A DNA stretch of 64,000 nt, taken from Leisingera sp. M658 (GTDB lineage: Bacteria; Pseudomonadota; Alphaproteobacteria; Rhodobacterales; Rhodobacteraceae). Positions within the stretch are counted from its first letter, which is position 1; every line of letters starts with the position of its first letter. The stretch covers positions 633,001 through 697,000 of the forward strand of contig NZ_CP083546.1 of the NCBI RefSeq assembly GCF_025144145.1, in the 5' to 3' direction. Under the pieces are notes generated by a model that was given only the letters and a program-made list of their open reading frames with translations, was not told the origin of the DNA and did not search any database. Positions 26,722-35,516 of the stretch are shown here, piece after piece. Position numbers and translations under genes: made by a program.

Positions 26722-27152
26722 GCCAGCCGGGCCACATCCGCCACCTGTTCCAGCAATTGCAGGCCGCGGGTTTCGATCTCAGCAATCGGGATCCATTCGG
26801 CCTGTTCGGCATCATCATCCGGCACCGGCTCGCCGCTGATGTATTCGCACAAGACCACGGTCAGCAGATACTGGCGCTGTGCCGTGCCTGCCGCATCACG
26901 GGAAATCACATCCACATTGGTGAGATATTCCAACGGCTTGGCAATAACCCCGGTTTCCTCCTGCAACTCGCGCGCGGCGGCCTGCAGGGCGGTCTCTCCC
27001 ATCTCCACATGGCCGCCGGGAAAGCCCCACCAGCCCGCATTCGGTTCTTTGCCGCGCTGCACCAGGATGACCTGGTCCCGTCCGCCAAAATGGCGGCAGA
27101 CCACGGCAATGGTGCCGAGGACCGGACGCTGCGGGCTGCCGGGCGTGCTCAT
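26691..27152 (-). CDS. Nudix hydrolase
   Basis: 153 aa. The Nudix box G-x5-E-x7-R-E-x2-E-E-x-G is complete (GGHVEMGETALQAAARELQEETGV region, about residues 46-69), with GWWGFPGG before it. It hydrolyses a nucleoside-diphosphate-linked compound, and the substrate is not predictable. The start overlaps the upstream DsbD-N-like gene by 4 bp. Confidence 0.92.
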   Translation of the reverse strand: MSTPGSPQRPVLGTIAVVCRHFGGRDQVILVQRGKEPNAGWWGFPGGHVEMGETALQAAARELQEETGVIAKPLEYLTNVDVISRDAAGTAQRQYLLTVVLCEYISGEPVPDDDAEQAEWIPIAEIETRGLQLLEQVADVARLAQARWRALNR

Positions 27153-27970
27153 CCGGCGCTGCAGCCCTGGATGTCCACCGCGTGGTTTTGCCCCAGCACC
27201 GTGATCCGCAATTGCGAGCGGTCAATGGCATAAGCGTTGCCGTCAGCGGGCAGGAATTCAGTCTCAGCCACCAGTAAGCCGCCCTCGCGGCGGGTGGTTG
27301 TCTCGCCGGCGTAGAGTTTGGGATTGCCGGGCTCGATCACCGCAACCTCCTCGCCGCCGGCGGACGGCATTAAGATGCGGGCGGTGACTTTCATCCCGTA
27401 TTCAGACGGGCGCAGGCTGCAGGCGGCATGGCGCACACCGGCTTCCTTGGCCGACCAGGGGCGGCTGGCCATCGCAGCGGCAATTGCCGGGTTACGGCCT
27501 GCGGTACTGTCCAGCTGCTGGTCAAAGCTCAGCTCGGCCGGCACGCAGACATCCTTGCAGACACCCAGTTGCATCCGGCCTTTCAGGCGCACCGGCTTGC
27601 CGGGCTTCGCCGGGGTGATCTCCACCGGCAGCACCAGCTGATCGTGATAGCCGATGGTGCGGTAGCCGGAGGTTTCAAAAACCTCGGGCGCGGGCCAGGT
27701 GATCGACAGCCCGCCCACATTGCGCACACCGCGCCAGGAAAAACTGGGCGGAATGCCGGCGTCGCCGGGCGCGCGCCAATAGGTTTTCCAGCCCGGCTGC
27801 AGTTTGATCCGCAGCGCCCCCATATAGGTGCCGCGCGGGGTCATGCCGCCGTCCAGCACCTCAATCTGCACAATCCCGCTGTCAGCGGCGCCAGCAAAGG
27901 CCGGGGCGCCCGCTGTCACGGCAAGCAAGGCCGCCAGGGCGGCAGCGTGTCTGTTTTGCATCGGTTTCAT
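27149..27970 (-). CDS. Exported DsbD N-terminal-domain-like protein
   Basis: About 273 aa with a signal peptide (AAALAALLAVTAGAPAFAGAA). The mature part has the DsbD alpha-domain pattern: LRIKLQPGWKTYWRAPGDAGIPPSFSW, ITWPAPEVFET, GYHDQLVLPVEI, and a redox-like Cys pair in GVCKDVCVPAE (CxxxC). There is no membrane transporter or thioredoxin domain, so this is a stand-alone periplasmic domain, perhaps an accessory reductant acceptor. The start is uncertain: ATGs at 28006, 27982, 27970 and 27961 are in frame. Confidence 0.85.
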   Translation of the reverse strand: MKPMQNRHAAALAALLAVTAGAPAFAGAADSGIVQIEVLDGGMTPRGTYMGALRIKLQPGWKTYWRAPGDAGIPPSFSWRGVRNVGGLSITWPAPEVFETSGYRTIGYHDQLVLPVEITPAKPGKPVRLKGRMQLGVCKDVCVPAELSFDQQLDSTAGRNPAIAAAMASRPWSAKEAGVRHAACSLRPSEYGMKVTARILMPSAGGEEVAVIEPGNPKLYAGETTTRREGGLLVAETEFLPADGNAYAIDRSQLRITVLGQNHAVDIQGCSAG

Positions 27971-28149
27971 GCTCTGATACATGCGCTTGGCGGCAGGGTT
28001 TGCCAAGTCACGTTCGGGTCATTGTCTTGGAGTAATGGCAGGTTTGCGGCAATTTTGCCGGAGGCTTCACCGGACATGGCCTTTGCACCTCTTGCGTGAC
28101 AGGCAGGGGGGCGTCATGGTGGAGGCAGCAGCAGGAAAGATGGAATTTC

Positions 28150-28707
28150 ATGGATCTGACTGGCAAGCTCTTGATTGCAATGCCCGGAATCGGTGACCCA
28201 AGGTTTGAGCATTCGGTGGTTTTCCTGTGCTCCTACGGCGAGGAGGGGGCGATGGGTCTCATCGTCAACAAACGTGCGGAAGGGGTGGCGCTGGGCGATC
28301 TTCTGGAGCAGCTGGACCTGGGCGAAGACGGCAGCGCGGCCGCGGCATTGCCGGTGCGGTTCGGCGGCCCGGTGGAAACCCAGCGCGGCTTTGTGCTGCA
28401 CACACCGGATTACGAATCGGACGTAAGCTCGCTGAAGGTGCCGGGCGGGTTCTCGATGACAGCGACGCTGGATATTCTGGAAGACATCGCATTGGGGCAG
28501 GGGCCGGAGCAACTGCTGGTGCTGCTGGGCTATGCGGGCTGGGGGCCGGGGCAGCTGGAATCAGAGATTGCCATGAACGGCTGGCTGACGGCCGACGCCA
28601 GCCCGGATCTTGTTTTCAGCCTGGCGGATGACAGCAAATGGGAAGCATCGCTGAAAACCCTTGGCGTCGATCCGCTGACACTGTCAGCCAGCGCCGGCCA
28701 CGCCTGA
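28150..28707 (+). CDS. YqgE/AlgH family protein (DUF179)
   Basis: 185 aa. Family motifs: LLIAMPGIGDPRFEHSVVFLCSYGEEGAMGLIVNK at the N-terminus, VRFGGPVETQRGFVLH, LLGYAGWGPGQLESEI and GWL. Structure is known for homologues but function is not. ATG 28150 gives the exact family N-terminus (MDLTGKLL); 18 upstream codons are not conserved in character. A repeat copy follows the stop. Confidence 0.92.
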   Translation: MDLTGKLLIAMPGIGDPRFEHSVVFLCSYGEEGAMGLIVNKRAEGVALGDLLEQLDLGEDGSAAAALPVRFGGPVETQRGFVLHTPDYESDVSSLKVPGGFSMTATLDILEDIALGQGPEQLLVLLGYAGWGPGQLESEIAMNGWLTADASPDLVFSLADDSKWEASLKTLGVDPLTLSASAGHA

Positions 28708-28738
28708 ACGGCAGATAAGATGCGCTGCGCCGTCTCAA

Positions 28739-28820
28739 CCGGGTGCTCCCGCCCTTTGTTCCATTCATCATAGATGACCGGAAAAAGGTTGGGCGTGGCG
28801 CCGCGCAAGCACGGCGCGCC
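28739..28820 (+). repeat. Dispersed intergenic repeat, copy C (after yqgE)
   Basis: Begins 31 bp after the stop and runs in the gene's direction. It has GGGTGCTCCCGCCC (28741-28754), TTGGGC (28789-28794) and a hairpin GCGCCGCGC-AA-GCACGGCGC (28798-28817, one C-A mismatch). Confidence 0.7.
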
Positions 28821-28964
28821 TCCCGTTGAGGCGAGGCCCGTCCCGGATCTCATGCCGGGGCTGGTTTCCAGGCCGGAGGGGCGGGCTTTCATCAATTGAA
28901 ATTGTTGCAGTGGCGGTGGTTGTGCTTCCTTGGCGGAAGTAAATCAGCGGCTTGGGTGCATGGC
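28821..28964. other. Gene-free segment between convergent repeat copies
   Basis: Middle part of the 367-bp gap between yqgE and tsaC. No coding sequence is supported. A short CAATTGAAATTG motif (28894-28905) is the only other feature I see. Confidence 0.55.
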
Positions 28965-29050
28965 TGCGCCGCGCCGCGCTTGCGCGGCGCCATGCCCAAC
29001 GGTTTGGCACCCATCTTGGATGGGTTTCAAACGGACGGGAGTGTTCTGCC
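28965..29050 (-). repeat. Dispersed intergenic repeat, copy D (after tsaC)
   Basis: Minus-strand copy beginning 25 bp past the tsaC stop, in the gene direction. On that strand it has GCAGAACACTCCCG (29037-29050), GTTGGGC (28994-29000) and a perfect 9-bp hairpin GCGCCGCGC-AA-GCGCGGCGC (28971-28990). It faces copy C. Confidence 0.7.
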
Positions 29051-29074
29051 CCGGTGGTCGGGTGCTGGGACGGC

Positions 29075-30025
29075 TCAATCCCTTGGCGCGGCGGCGCGGC
29101 GGAGACGGTCGTTGATGGCTTCACCCAACCCGTGATCCGGAACCGGCGCCACCGCGATGGGTCTGCCAAGGGCGTCCAGTCGGTGCAGATGGCCAAAGAG
29201 ATTGGCGGCGGCCTCAGCCAGATCCCGGCTTTCGGAAAGGTTCAGGTCGCAGGCCCCCGGTCCGAAGCCGAGAAAAAGCCCGCCTTCGTCTGGCGCGCTG
29301 GCGTTCAGCCGGACAGGCGCGGCGGGGGCGTAATGCGACAGCAACTGGCCGGGGGCGGTCAGCGGATCGTGCACATCGCGCACTGCCAGTTTGCGGCCTA
29401 GCACTGCTTCGATCTCTTCTGCTGCCAGCCCGCCGGGACGCAGCAGCATCGGCGCGGGGCCTGCAAGCCCGACAATGGTCGATTCCAGTCCGACCCCGCA
29501 GGCACCATCATCAAGGATCGCGGCAATGCGCCCGTCCAGGCCTGCCTGCACATGGGCCGCCGTGGTCGGGCTGATCTTGCCGGACGGGTTGGCGGAAGGG
29601 GCGGCAACCGGGCCGTCCAATGCCTGCAGCAAGGCCTGGCCAGCAGGGTGGGCCGGAACACGCACCCCCAAAGTTTCCAGCCCGGCAGTGACCAGCGGCG
29701 AAATCCCGTGGCCAGCGCGCAGCGGCAGCACGAGGGTCAGCGGGCCGGGCCAGAAAGCCAGGGCCAGCTGCTCTGCCGTATCACTCCACTGAACATAGCG
29801 CTGTGCCGCCTCGGCCGAATGCACATGCGCGATCAATGGGTTGAAGGAGGGCCGCCCCTTGGCCTCATAGATTGCGGCCACCGCCGCGCCCTGCCGGGCA
29901 TCGGCGCCGAGACCATAGACGGTTTCGGTGGGAAAGGAGACAAGTTTACCCTCCCGAAGCAGTTGGGCGGCCCGGGCGATGCCGGTTGCCGTGGCGGCAA
30001 GGATTTCTGTGCTGTGCAGGGGCAT
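29075..30025 (-). CDS. tsaC: L-threonylcarbamoyladenylate synthase (Sua5 type)
   Basis: Makes threonylcarbamoyl-AMP for the t6A37 tRNA modification from threonine, bicarbonate and ATP. The YrdC fold is clear: GKLVSFPTETVYGLGADA, KGRPSFNPLIAHV (KxRP), LTLVLPL, and SANPSGKISPTTAAHV. A C-terminal Sua5 domain (LSHYAPAAPVRLN, about residues 230-310) makes it the long form (316 aa). Confidence 0.93.
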   Translation of the reverse strand: MPLHSTEILAATATGIARAAQLLREGKLVSFPTETVYGLGADARQGAAVAAIYEAKGRPSFNPLIAHVHSAEAAQRYVQWSDTAEQLALAFWPGPLTLVLPLRAGHGISPLVTAGLETLGVRVPAHPAGQALLQALDGPVAAPSANPSGKISPTTAAHVQAGLDGRIAAILDDGACGVGLESTIVGLAGPAPMLLRPGGLAAEEIEAVLGRKLAVRDVHDPLTAPGQLLSHYAPAAPVRLNASAPDEGGLFLGFGPGACDLNLSESRDLAEAAANLFGHLHRLDALGRPIAVAPVPDHGLGEAINDRLRRAAAPRD

Positions 30026-30167
30026 TCCGGGTGACGCGGCGTTTTGGTTGATTGAAATGAGCGTCCGATTAGGTAATCGGTCAAGCCAACAACCATAATA
30101 GGCCCGTGCCGGGAAGCCAAGGCTGCCCGCGCCAGGACGCCCCTTAAATGACCGTCAGAGGACGCCC

Positions 30168-31871
30168 ATGACCTTCCGTGCCCCCGTTTCCGAGTATGAG
30201 TTTCTGTTGAACCATGTTGTCGGCTATGATGCCATCCCGGCCACAGACCGCTTTGCCGAGGCAACGCCAGACATAGTGAGCGCCATCCTCAACGAGGCTG
30301 GCAAGATGTGCGGCGAGGTGATGGCCCCTTTGCAGCGCAACGGCGATCTGACCCCGGCTTTTTTGGAAAACGGCGTGCTGCGGACCTCGCCCGGTTTCGG
30401 TGACGGGTTCAAAGCTATCGCAGAGGGCGGCTGGATCGGTATGAGCGCGCCGGAGGAACACGGCGGCATGGGGCTGCCGCTGACCGTGGCCACTGCGGTG
30501 AACGAGATGATGGCAGGCGCCTGCCTGTCGCTGCAGTTGGCACCCCTGATGAGCCAGGGCCAGATCGAGGCGCTGGAGCATCATGCCTCGGATACGATCA
30601 AGGACCTGTATTTGCCCAAGCTGATCTCCGGCGAATGGTCCGGCACCATGAACCTGACCGAGCCGCAGGCTGGGTCTGACGTGGGGGCGCTCAGCTCCAA
30701 GGCGGTGCCGAATGGCGATGGCACTTATGCGGTCAGCGGTCAGAAGATCTTTATCTCTTGGGGTGATAACGATTTCTGCGGCAACATTTGCCATCTGGTG
30801 CTGGCGCGGCTGCCGGACGGCGCGCCGGGGACCAAAGGCATTTCGCTGTTCCTGGTGCCGAAGTATTTGCCGGATGCCGACGGCAACCCGGGCAAGGCAA
30901 ATGACCTTAAGGTCGTCAGCCTTGAGCACAAGATGGGCCTGCACGGCTCTCCCACTTGCGTGATGCAATATGACGGCTCCACCGGCTGGCTGGTCGGCGC
31001 GGAACATGGCGGCATGGCGGCGATGTTCACCATGATGAACAACGCGCGTTTGGGCGTGGGCGGGCAGGGCGTAGGTGCTGGCGAAGGCGCCTATCAGCAC
31101 GCGCTGGCCTATGCGCTGGAGCGCAAGCAGGGCCGCACCGCCAGCGGTTTCATTGCCGATCACGCCGATGTGCGCCGGATGCTGATGGAGATGAAGGCGG
31201 ATCTTTTTGCGTCCCGTGCAATCCTTTTGGCCTGTGCGCAGGCGCTCGACATGCAGACTGCGACCGGCGAGGCCGGATGGGCTGCCCGCGCGGCCTTTTT
31301 GACGCCGATTGCCAAGGCCTTTGGAACCGACACCGGCATCCGTGTGTCTGAGACCGGGGTGCAGGTGCATGGCGGCATGGGCTTTATCGAGGAGAGCGGT
31401 GCCGCGCAGTACTGCCGCGACGTCCGGGTGACCGCGATCTACGAGGGCACTAATGGCATCCAGTCGATGGATCTGGTCGCGCGCAAGATGATGGATGGCG
31501 GCGAGATGGCTTTTGCCCTGATCGACGAGGTGGAGGAACAGGCCGAACGGGCCCGCGCCACCCATCCGAATATGGCGGAATCTGTCTGGCAGGCTTGCGA
31601 GTCCTTGCGCGAGGCCACCGAATGGCTTGTCGCCCAGCAGGATATGCAAGACCGCTTTGCCGGTTCGGTGCCGTACTTGCGCGCCTTTGCCCGGGTGCTG
31701 GGCGGCCATTACCATCTGGCGGCAGCGATGGCGGACCAGGGCGGCCCGCGCGAAAAACTGGCGCGGTTCTACATCACCCGGATGCTGCCCGAACATGCCA
31801 GCCTGCTGGCCCATGCGCAGGCTGGCGCAGCAGGCACCTTTGCCCTCAGCCTCGAAGAACTGGCAGGTTGA
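30168..31871 (+). CDS. Acyl-CoA dehydrogenase, long (DmdC-like) form
   Basis: A 567-aa FAD enzyme that oxidises an acyl-CoA to the enoyl-CoA and passes electrons to ETF; an ETF-QO gene lies at 42.8 kb. Domains in order are an N-terminal helical extension, the acyl-CoA dehydrogenase core (GTMNLTEPQAGSDVG, ISWGDND, HKMGLHGSPTCVMQYD), and the C-terminal FAD domain with the catalytic-base region (VHGGMGFIEESGAAQYCRDVRVTAIYEGTNGIQ). The length fits the DmdC-like group that includes methylthiopropanoyl-CoA dehydrogenases of roseobacters. Substrate is not proven. The next gene starts 4 bp later. Confidence 0.9.
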   Translation: MTFRAPVSEYEFLLNHVVGYDAIPATDRFAEATPDIVSAILNEAGKMCGEVMAPLQRNGDLTPAFLENGVLRTSPGFGDGFKAIAEGGWIGMSAPEEHGGMGLPLTVATAVNEMMAGACLSLQLAPLMSQGQIEALEHHASDTIKDLYLPKLISGEWSGTMNLTEPQAGSDVGALSSKAVPNGDGTYAVSGQKIFISWGDNDFCGNICHLVLARLPDGAPGTKGISLFLVPKYLPDADGNPGKANDLKVVSLEHKMGLHGSPTCVMQYDGSTGWLVGAEHGGMAAMFTMMNNARLGVGGQGVGAGEGAYQHALAYALERKQGRTASGFIADHADVRRMLMEMKADLFASRAILLACAQALDMQTATGEAGWAARAAFLTPIAKAFGTDTGIRVSETGVQVHGGMGFIEESGAAQYCRDVRVTAIYEGTNGIQSMDLVARKMMDGGEMAFALIDEVEEQAERARATHPNMAESVWQACESLREATEWLVAQQDMQDRFAGSVPYLRAFARVLGGHYHLAAAMADQGGPREKLARFYITRMLPEHASLLAHAQAGAAGTFALSLEELAG

Positions 31872-31874
31872 GCT

Positions 31875-32921
31875 GTGACTGATATTCCCGACGTCTCGCC
31901 GCGCACCCCGTGGGAAGAACCGCCCGCACAGGGCGAAGCGATCGAGGTGGCCGAGGGCGTCCTTTGGATGCGTCAGCCGCTGCCGATGAAGCTGGATCAC
32001 GTCAACATCTACGCGCTGGATGACGGCGATAGCTGGACGGTGATCGACACCGGGTTCAACACCCGCAAAAGCCGCGCGATCTGGGAAAGCCTGATGGCGG
32101 GGCCTTTGAAGGGCAAACCGGTCACCCGCGTTGTCGGCACGCATCACCACCCGGATCACATCGGTCTGGCCGGCTGGTTCCAGTCCGAACACGGCGCCGA
32201 GCTGGTCACCACCCGCACCGCCTGGCTGTTTGCCCGGATGCTGACCCTCGACGTGCAGGAGACCTGGCCCGAGGAAACGCTGGCCTATTACCGCAGTGCG
32301 GGCATGGATCAGGCGTTTTATGACAAACGCGCCAACGACCGGCCATTCAATTTTGCCGACACCGTGTACCCGATGCCGCTGGGCTTCACCCGCATCAAAC
32401 AGGGGGATGCGATCCGCATGGGCGGACGCGATTGGGACGTGCACACCGGCAACGGCCACGCGCCTGAACACGCGACTTTCTGGAGCCGCGACGACAATCT
32501 GGTGATCACCGGCGATCAGATCCTGTCAACCATCAGCCCCAACATCGGCGTCTACGCGACCGAACCGATGGCGGATCCTTTGGGCGAATGGCTGGAAGCC
32601 TGTGAGCGCCTGTCCAAACTGGCGCGGCCCGATCATCTGGCCCTGGGCGGGCACAAGCTGCCGTTCACCCGGCTGCCGTTGCGGATGCAGCAGCTGATCG
32701 GCAATCACCACGGCGCGCTGGAGCGGCTGATGGATCACTTGTCCGCGCCGCAGACTGCTGCCGATTGCTTTGCGCCGCTGTTCAAGCGCACAATCGGCGA
32801 AGGCGAGTACGGGCTTGCGCTGGTCGAGGCGGTGGCCCATGTAAATCATCTGTACCACACCGGCCAGGTGAACCGCTGGAAACGTGAAGACGGCGCCTGG
32901 CTCTATCAGCGCAAGGGGTGA
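31875..32921 (+). CDS. Metallo-beta-lactamase-fold hydrolase
   Basis: A 348-aa MBL-fold enzyme. The zinc motif H-x-H-x-D-H is seen as GTHHHPDHIGLAGW (about residue 95). Later ligands are in GNGHAPEHATFWS, ITGDQILS (Asp) and ALGGHKLPF (His). The C-terminal part resembles the winged helix of LACTB2-like hydrolases. It starts with GTG 4 bp after the acyl-CoA dehydrogenase, so a thioesterase-like role in the same pathway is plausible but unproven. Confidence 0.9.
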   Translation: MTDIPDVSPRTPWEEPPAQGEAIEVAEGVLWMRQPLPMKLDHVNIYALDDGDSWTVIDTGFNTRKSRAIWESLMAGPLKGKPVTRVVGTHHHPDHIGLAGWFQSEHGAELVTTRTAWLFARMLTLDVQETWPEETLAYYRSAGMDQAFYDKRANDRPFNFADTVYPMPLGFTRIKQGDAIRMGGRDWDVHTGNGHAPEHATFWSRDDNLVITGDQILSTISPNIGVYATEPMADPLGEWLEACERLSKLARPDHLALGGHKLPFTRLPLRMQQLIGNHHGALERLMDHLSAPQTAADCFAPLFKRTIGEGEYGLALVEAVAHVNHLYHTGQVNRWKREDGAWLYQRKG

Positions 32922-32949
32922 CGCACCCCGCATTTTGGGGGGAGACACC

Positions 32950-33402
32950 ATGAGCGACGAGATTTCGACCAGCGCCGAGGCGGCAGAGGCGGCGGTGCTG
33001 CCCTGCGTGCACGAGGTCCATGCCGACCCCGAGGCCTGCGCGGGCCTGCGCAAGATTCCGGAAAAACTGCAAAAGCAGGATGCCGCCAAAAGCCCTGCAC
33101 GCTGGGCCTATGAACGTCTGATCCTTTATATCCAGAATTTCGAACAGCAGCTGGACAGCGAGCACGAGGTTGCGATGGGTTTTGCCGGCGGCAATGCCGG
33201 GGTGCTGCGGATCGAAGGCATGGGCTATTACGATCCCGATATCATCACCTTTTATGGCAGCGAAGGCCCCGGTGCGCGCACCCAGCTGGTGCAGCATGTC
33301 AGCCAGCTGAATGTGATGCTGCGGGCGGTGCCCAAGGCGCAGGAAGAAGCCCCGGCCAACCGGATCGGCTTCCGGCTCGCGTCGGATCTGGAGCAGGAAT
33401 AA
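32950..33402 (+). CDS. DUF6173-like conserved protein
   Basis: 150 aa with a strong ribosome site (GGGGGGAGAC) before ATG 32950. An acidic N-terminus is followed by KSPARWAYERLILYIQNFEQQLDSEHEVAMGFAGGNAGVLRIEGMGYYDPDIITFYG, a conserved alpha/beta core seen in Rhodobacterales proteins I remember as DUF6173. No catalytic motif. Function unknown. Confidence 0.78.
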   Translation: MSDEISTSAEAAEAAVLPCVHEVHADPEACAGLRKIPEKLQKQDAAKSPARWAYERLILYIQNFEQQLDSEHEVAMGFAGGNAGVLRIEGMGYYDPDIITFYGSEGPGARTQLVQHVSQLNVMLRAVPKAQEEAPANRIGFRLASDLEQE

Positions 33403-33588
33403 ACCCCGGACCGGGCGCCGCGCGATTCGATTCCGCTGCGGTGCCGGCCCGGACGGGACCTGGTTTGCTGGCGAAGCTAAGGAACACACCGCGTATTTCT
33501 GACAGATGCGCGCGATTGACGTGGTGACAGAGGGCGGCAAATCCAGTAATCACGGGAAAAATGCACGTGAATTCGAGGGATAACTCAC

Positions 33589-33723
33589 ATGGCTGAACAT
33601 CAGCACGGCACCATGGACACCGCGGTTCAGGAAAAAGTCTATAACGGCTTTCTGACCTTTATCACACGCTCCTGCATTGCGCTGGTTTTCTTTGCTCTGT
33701 TCCTGGCGGTTTTCGCCACCTGA
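33589..33723 (+). CDS. aa3-type cytochrome c oxidase subunit IV (44 aa)
   Basis: A small gene easily missed: MAEHQHGTMDTAVQEKVYNG, then one membrane helix (ITRSCIALVFFALFLAVFAT). The His-rich opening, the MD-x-x-x-QEK segment and the single C-terminal helix match the tiny bacterial aa3 oxidase subunit IV (PF07835 type) known from Paracoccus and Rhodobacter. It is not next to other oxidase genes here. The start has GAGGGATAA upstream. Confidence 0.87.
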   Translation: MAEHQHGTMDTAVQEKVYNGFLTFITRSCIALVFFALFLAVFAT

Positions 33724-33746
33724 TCCCAGTCCAAGGAGCGCGCGCC

Positions 33747-34364
33747 TTGCGTAATCTGCTGTGTCTTGGCGCGGTTCTGCTGGCGCTTGCGGGCTGCGCG
33801 GCGCCTCAGCAACCCAATGCGGATGCTGAAACGCTGGCCCGGGTGGCCTACCGCCAGCCCGGCCCGGCGACGCTGACGCTTTACACGATGATCAACAACC
33901 GCACCGGGCGGGGCGGCCATGCGTCGCTGATGATCAACGCGTCAGAACGAGTGATCTTCGATCCGGCAGGTTCGTTCTATGCCTCGGTGGTGCCAGAGCG
34001 GAATGACGTTCTGTATGGCATTACTCCCGCCGTGGAGCAGGCCTATCGCGGCGCTCATGCCCGCAGCACCTTCCATGTAGTGGTGCAGCAGGTCGAGGTA
34101 ACGCCCGAGCAGGCCCAGAAAGCCTATCAGCTAGCGGTGGCCAATGGCCGTGTGCCGGGCGCCTATTGCGCTCAGGCCACCATCGGCATCCTGCAGCAGA
34201 TCCCCGGGTTCGAGAGCCTGAACCGCACCTTCTACCCGGAAAAACTGTCGGCCCAGTTCGGCCAGCTGCCGGGTGTGGTGACGGACCGCTACTATGAGAC
34301 CGACAGCGCCGATCTGCAGACGGGCCTCGCCAAAAGCGACGCCGCGCTGAGCGCTGCTGAGTAA
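33747..34364 (+). CDS. Lipoprotein, possible permuted papain-like fold
   Basis: 205 aa starting with TTG. The N-terminus MRNLLCLGAVLLALAGCAAP has a lipobox (LAGC), so it is a lipid-anchored envelope protein. The mature domain has a conserved-looking His in GRGGHASLMINASERVIFDPAGSF and a later Cys in GRVPGAYCAQATIGILQQIPGF. That His-before-Cys order is what circularly permuted NlpC/P60-like (YiiX/YaeF-type) hydrolases show. The fold assignment is inference. Confidence 0.8.
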   Translation: MRNLLCLGAVLLALAGCAAPQQPNADAETLARVAYRQPGPATLTLYTMINNRTGRGGHASLMINASERVIFDPAGSFYASVVPERNDVLYGITPAVEQAYRGAHARSTFHVVVQQVEVTPEQAQKAYQLAVANGRVPGAYCAQATIGILQQIPGFESLNRTFYPEKLSAQFGQLPGVVTDRYYETDSADLQTGLAKSDAALSAAE

Positions 34365-34403
34365 TCTTCCCGTTCGGATAAAGCCGAAAGCGCCGGGCGA
34401 GCG

Positions 34404-34733
34404 CTAGGCGGCGAGGTACAACAGCAGCAGGCATAGCCCGCCGGTGCCAAGGCCGATCAGCACGTTGCGGGTCAGGTATCCGGCTGCAAAGGTGGCGGCC
34501 GCGGCGGCAAGATGCATCAGGCTGGGATCTCCGCCAGTTGGGGAAGGCCAGACCACCAGCGGCGCCACCAGTGCCGGGATGATCGCCACCGCCGTGTAGC
34601 GCAGATGCCGCATCAGCCATTCCGGAATGGGTTTGCCGCCCATGAACCCGATAAAGGCAAACCGCAGGGCATAGCTGCCAACCGCCAGCCCGATGATCAC
34701 TGCCCACAGGATTGGTGCAGGAATACTGCTCAT
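34404..34733 (-). CDS. azlD: AzlD-family branched-chain amino-acid transport subunit
   Basis: A 109-aa small membrane protein with three to four hydrophobic helices and the family opening ILWAVIIGLAVGSYALRFAFIGFMG, then VAIIPALVAPLV. It pairs with the AzlC-type protein encoded just upstream; the two overlap by 4 bp (ATGA). The pair is expected to export branched-chain amino acids. Confidence 0.88.
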   Translation of the reverse strand: MSSIPAPILWAVIIGLAVGSYALRFAFIGFMGGKPIPEWLMRHLRYTAVAIIPALVAPLVVWPSPTGGDPSLMHLAAAAATFAAGYLTRNVLIGLGTGGLCLLLLYLAA

Positions 34734-35458
34734 TTCGCGCCCTCCGCCTTGGCCTTTTGCCGTTCCAGCCACAGCTCTGCCTGGGCGCCTGCGATCATGC
34801 CCGCAATCCCGGCCACGATCAGGCCGAGGTTATAGGGCAGGGCCGCAGCCGGCAGCGAGGTGGCCACCGCCACGAAACAGGCGGCCACATGGGCAGGCGT
34901 GCGCAGCATGGGCCCGATCATCGCCAGAAACGCCAGCGGCAGCACAAAATCCACACCCCAGCTTTCCGGGATCCGGGTGCCGACCAGCGCCCCGACCGCG
35001 GTGGCAACCACCCAAACCGGGGCAATGATACCATTGGTGCCAAAGAAGTACGCCATGCGCTGCGGCAGCGGCATCTCCGGCTCGCTCTCAAACTTGACGA
35101 TGGACAGCGCATAAGACTGATCGACCATGAAATAGGCCGCCAGTGCGCGCTGCCACATCGGCGCACCGCCAAGGTAGGGCGTCAGCGAGGCCGAATACAT
35201 CGCCATCCGCAGGTTCACCGCGAGCGCCGAGATCAGAATGATAATCAGCGGCGCGTTCTCCTGCATCAGCTGCAGCGCGGTGAACTGGGCCGCCCCGGCA
35301 AAGACCGCCAATGAAAATGCAAAGGCCTCGGGCACGATCAGCCCGGCCTCCGCCGCCAGCACTCCGAACAGGAAGCCAAAGGGAGACGCCATGAACAGGA
35401 AGGGCGCGCTGTCGCGAAACCCCTTCCAGAAGGCCGATTTGGTGGTGGTGATTGCCAT
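34730..35458 (-). CDS. azlC: AzlC-family branched-chain amino-acid permease
   Basis: 242 aa with about six hydrophobic segments. Family motifs: FLFMASPFGFLFGVLAAEAGL, AGAAQFTALQLMQENAPLIIILISALAVNLRMAMYSASLTP. It is the large subunit of the AzlCD exporter. It is divergent from fdhD, with about 58 bp between the starts. Confidence 0.9.
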   Translation of the reverse strand: MAITTTKSAFWKGFRDSAPFLFMASPFGFLFGVLAAEAGLIVPEAFAFSLAVFAGAAQFTALQLMQENAPLIIILISALAVNLRMAMYSASLTPYLGGAPMWQRALAAYFMVDQSYALSIVKFESEPEMPLPQRMAYFFGTNGIIAPVWVVATAVGALVGTRIPESWGVDFVLPLAFLAMIGPMLRTPAHVAACFVAVATSLPAAALPYNLGLIVAGIAGMIAGAQAELWLERQKAKAEGAK

Positions 35459-35516
35459 CAGCGCGTCCTAGATTGCGTGCAACCGGCCTACGGCGGTGGC
35501 AGAAGGAATGCAATTG

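Noticed and set aside
30144-32471. A 775-codon open frame on the minus strand
   Set aside because: It lies exactly opposite the acyl-CoA dehydrogenase and MBL genes, whose motifs are clear. Long antisense frames are common in GC-rich genes.
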